Below, one piece after another: positions 14,808-16,214 of a DNA stretch of 16,214 bases. Under the pieces are notes generated by a model. The model made no database searches and had not been told where the DNA came from. It saw only the letters and a program-made list of their open reading frames with translations. The stretch is from the NCBI GenBank assembly GCA_964551645.1, contig CAZKDV010000054.1, positions 1 through 16,214 of the forward strand, given 5' to 3'. This DNA is from CAZKDV01 sp964551645 (lineage in GTDB: Bacteria > Bacteroidota > Bacteroidia > Bacteroidales > DTU049). How positions within the stretch are numbered: position 1 is the first letter of the stretch; every line of letters begins with the position of its first letter. A program made the position numbers and the translations under genes.

Positions 14808-15731
14808 ATGTATTTTTTTGAAGCAAATAATATTGTCAAAGCATACGAAAACCACTTAGCTTTAAACGATGTTACATTAAAAGTAAAGCAAGCTAGCATA
14901 TTTGGTCTTTTAGGACCAAATGGAGCAGGCAAAACTACTATGATTCGCATTATCAATCAGATTATTGCACCCGACAAAGGACATGTGCTTTGGGACGGAA
15001 AGCCTTTAACTCAAAAATATACGCAAAATATTGGATATTTACCTGAAGAAAGAGGTTTGTACAAGAAAATGAAAGTGTATGAACATGGCATCTATTTGGC
15101 AAGATTAAAAGGTTTATCAAAACATGAAGCTGAAAAACGATTGAATTATTGGTTCAAAAAGTTTGATATTAGCAATTGGAAAAATAAGAAAATTGAAGAA
15201 TTATCAAAAGGAATGCAGCAAAAAGTTCAATTTATTTTAACCGTCATTCATGAACCTAAAATGTTGATTTTAGATGAGCCTTTTAGTGGCTTCGACCCTA
15301 TCAATACTGAAATAATCAAACAAAATATTTTAGAATATAAAAGTAAAGGAACATCAATCATATTATCAACTCACAATATGGCTTCAGTTGAAGAGCTTTG
15401 CGATGATATGATGTTATTAAACAAGTCTAAAGCTATTTTGGAAGGAAATGTAGAAGAGATCAAAAATAAATTTAAAAATAACATTGTAGAAATTCACATA
15501 TCAGAATGTAAAGTTGATCTACAGAAAATTTTACCTTCGGAGTTTAAATTATTATCGCATGATGAAAGTTCTGGTATTTCTAAAATTCAAATTCAATATC
15601 CACTAAGTGCAAGTCCAAATGATGTGTTAAATATTATTTTGCCTCATTGCAATGTACACACTTTTTTTGAAATAATTCCTTCATTGAATGATATTTTCAT
15701 TCAACAAGTTCAAGCAAGTTCTAACATATAA
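14808..15731 (+). CDS. ABC exporter ATP-binding protein (NatA-like)
   Basis: This 307-residue ATPase has all ABC motifs: Walker A GPNGAGKT at 36-43, the signature LSKGMQQK at 132-139, Walker B MLILDEPFSGFDP from 152, and the switch histidine in STHN (H189). A C-terminal extension of about 90 residues follows the nucleotide-binding domain, as in the DrrA/NatA group of two-component exporters. GYLPEERGLYKKMKV lies where the Q-loop would be; this PEERGLY form is common in that group. The permease starts 15 bases after the stop, so together they should form one transporter. The substrate (drug, sodium, lipid or other) cannot be assigned. It follows dnaJ by 33 bases and may be read from the same promoter. 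Confidence 0.9.
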   Translation: MYFFEANNIVKAYENHLALNDVTLKVKQASIFGLLGPNGAGKTTMIRIINQIIAPDKGHVLWDGKPLTQKYTQNIGYLPEERGLYKKMKVYEHGIYLARLKGLSKHEAEKRLNYWFKKFDISNWKNKKIEELSKGMQQKVQFILTVIHEPKMLILDEPFSGFDPINTEIIKQNILEYKSKGTSIILSTHNMASVEELCDDMMLLNKSKAILEGNVEEIKNKFKNNIVEIHISECKVDLQKILPSEFKLLSHDESSGISKIQIQYPLSASPNDVLNIILPHCNVHTFFEIIPSLNDIFIQQVQASSNI

Positions 15732-15746
15732 AAAACCATTGAACTA

Positions 15747-16214
15747 ATGAATAAAATACTAATCATAATAGCAAGAGAATATCTTAGTCGTGTTAAAAAG
15801 AAATCTTTTTTAATAATGACTATACTCGGACCTATTCTTTTAGCATCTGTTGTTATCGTTCCCGTTTATCTTGCTAAGGTTTCCAACGAATCTAAGACAA
15901 TTGGAGTAGTTGATGAAACAGGTTTGTTTTTTGAAACTTTTACTAAATCATCAACGCAAAATTTGACATATATACCAATATTTGAAAATATTATTACAGC
16001 AAGAGATAATTTTGATAATAAAAATTTACATGCTTTGCTATATGTCCCACAAAATGCCATTAGCGCACCTTCAACGATAAAGTTGTTTGCAAAAAAACAA
16101 ATTAGTGCAAACCTTGTCGCCGTTATTAACAATATTTTACAAAAAGAAATTGAAAGTCATAAACTTGCAGTAAGTGGTATTGACAAAGCGGTATTGGTTG
16201 ATATTCAAACTCCA
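15747..16214 (+). CDS. ABC-2 type exporter permease (NatB-like), N-terminal part (3' end outside window)
   Basis: The ATG at 15747 opens a frame that runs unbroken to the window edge, giving 156 residues. It begins MNKILIIIAREYLSRVKKKS, the usual cytoplasmic start of ABC-2 permeases of the NatB/YhaP kind, followed by the first membrane helix (about 22-43, LIMTILGPILLASVVIVPVYL). A large extracytoplasmic loop then begins (SKTIGVVDETG onward). The remaining helices, expected at the C-terminus, are cut off. With the ATPase gene 15 bases upstream it should make a two-gene export system. Confidence 0.9.
   Translation, partial: MNKILIIIAREYLSRVKKKSFLIMTILGPILLASVVIVPVYLAKVSNESKTIGVVDETGLFFETFTKSSTQNLTYIPIFENIITARDNFDNKNLHALLYVPQNAISAPSTIKLFAKKQISANLVAVINNILQKEIESHKLAVSGIDKAVLVDIQTP

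Overview
The window is AT-rich throughout and looks chromosomal, from a member of the Bacteroidota. The signs are a secreted repeat protein with a type IX secretion (Por) C-terminal sorting domain, promoter-like boxes of the Bacteroidota form TAnnTTTG, a helix-turn-helix regulator with the long acidic tail seen in this phylum, and a grpE-dnaJ-ABC ATPase-ABC permease order. Genus cannot be fixed from the sequence.

Layout. 3-371: 3' end of a dinD-like gene cut by the window edge. 372-709: no convincing intact gene, only a possible truncated membrane-methyltransferase remnant. 710-3019 (-): secreted FG-GAP/VCBS-type protein. 3123-3644 (-): small membrane-anchored protein of unknown function. 3821-8807 (-): five tightly packed heterodisulfide-reductase-like (Hdr) genes. 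8808-9216: divergent intergenic region. 9217-10722 (+): bifunctional NAD(P)HX repair enzyme. 10727-11380 (-): XRE-type regulator. 11381-11871: very AT-rich spacer carrying seven exact copies of TTAC-N4-GTAA. 11872-12942 (+): Ldh2-family dehydrogenase. 13030-14774 (+): grpE and dnaJ. 14808 to the end (+): an ABC exporter ATPase and the start of its permease.

The most interesting part is the Hdr-like operon. Read in transcription order it is HdrC-like, HdrB-like, short HdrA-like flavoprotein, second HdrC-like, then a membrane protein joining a cytochrome-b-like domain, a 2[4Fe-4S] ferredoxin and two complete CCG domains. This C1-B1-A-C2-B2 order resembles the sulfur-oxidising sHdr system, but the Hyp gene and lipoate-binding protein are absent, and the B2 position is filled by a protein with the architecture of HdrD-type/EMO membrane oxidoreductases. 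I infer a flavin/iron-sulfur module exchanging electrons with the (mena)quinone pool. Its substrate cannot be read from the window.

The second highlight is the palindrome array between the XRE gene and the dehydrogenase gene. The outermost copies each lie 11 bases from the start codons of the two divergent genes, suggesting a multi-site operator through which the regulator controls itself and its neighbour.
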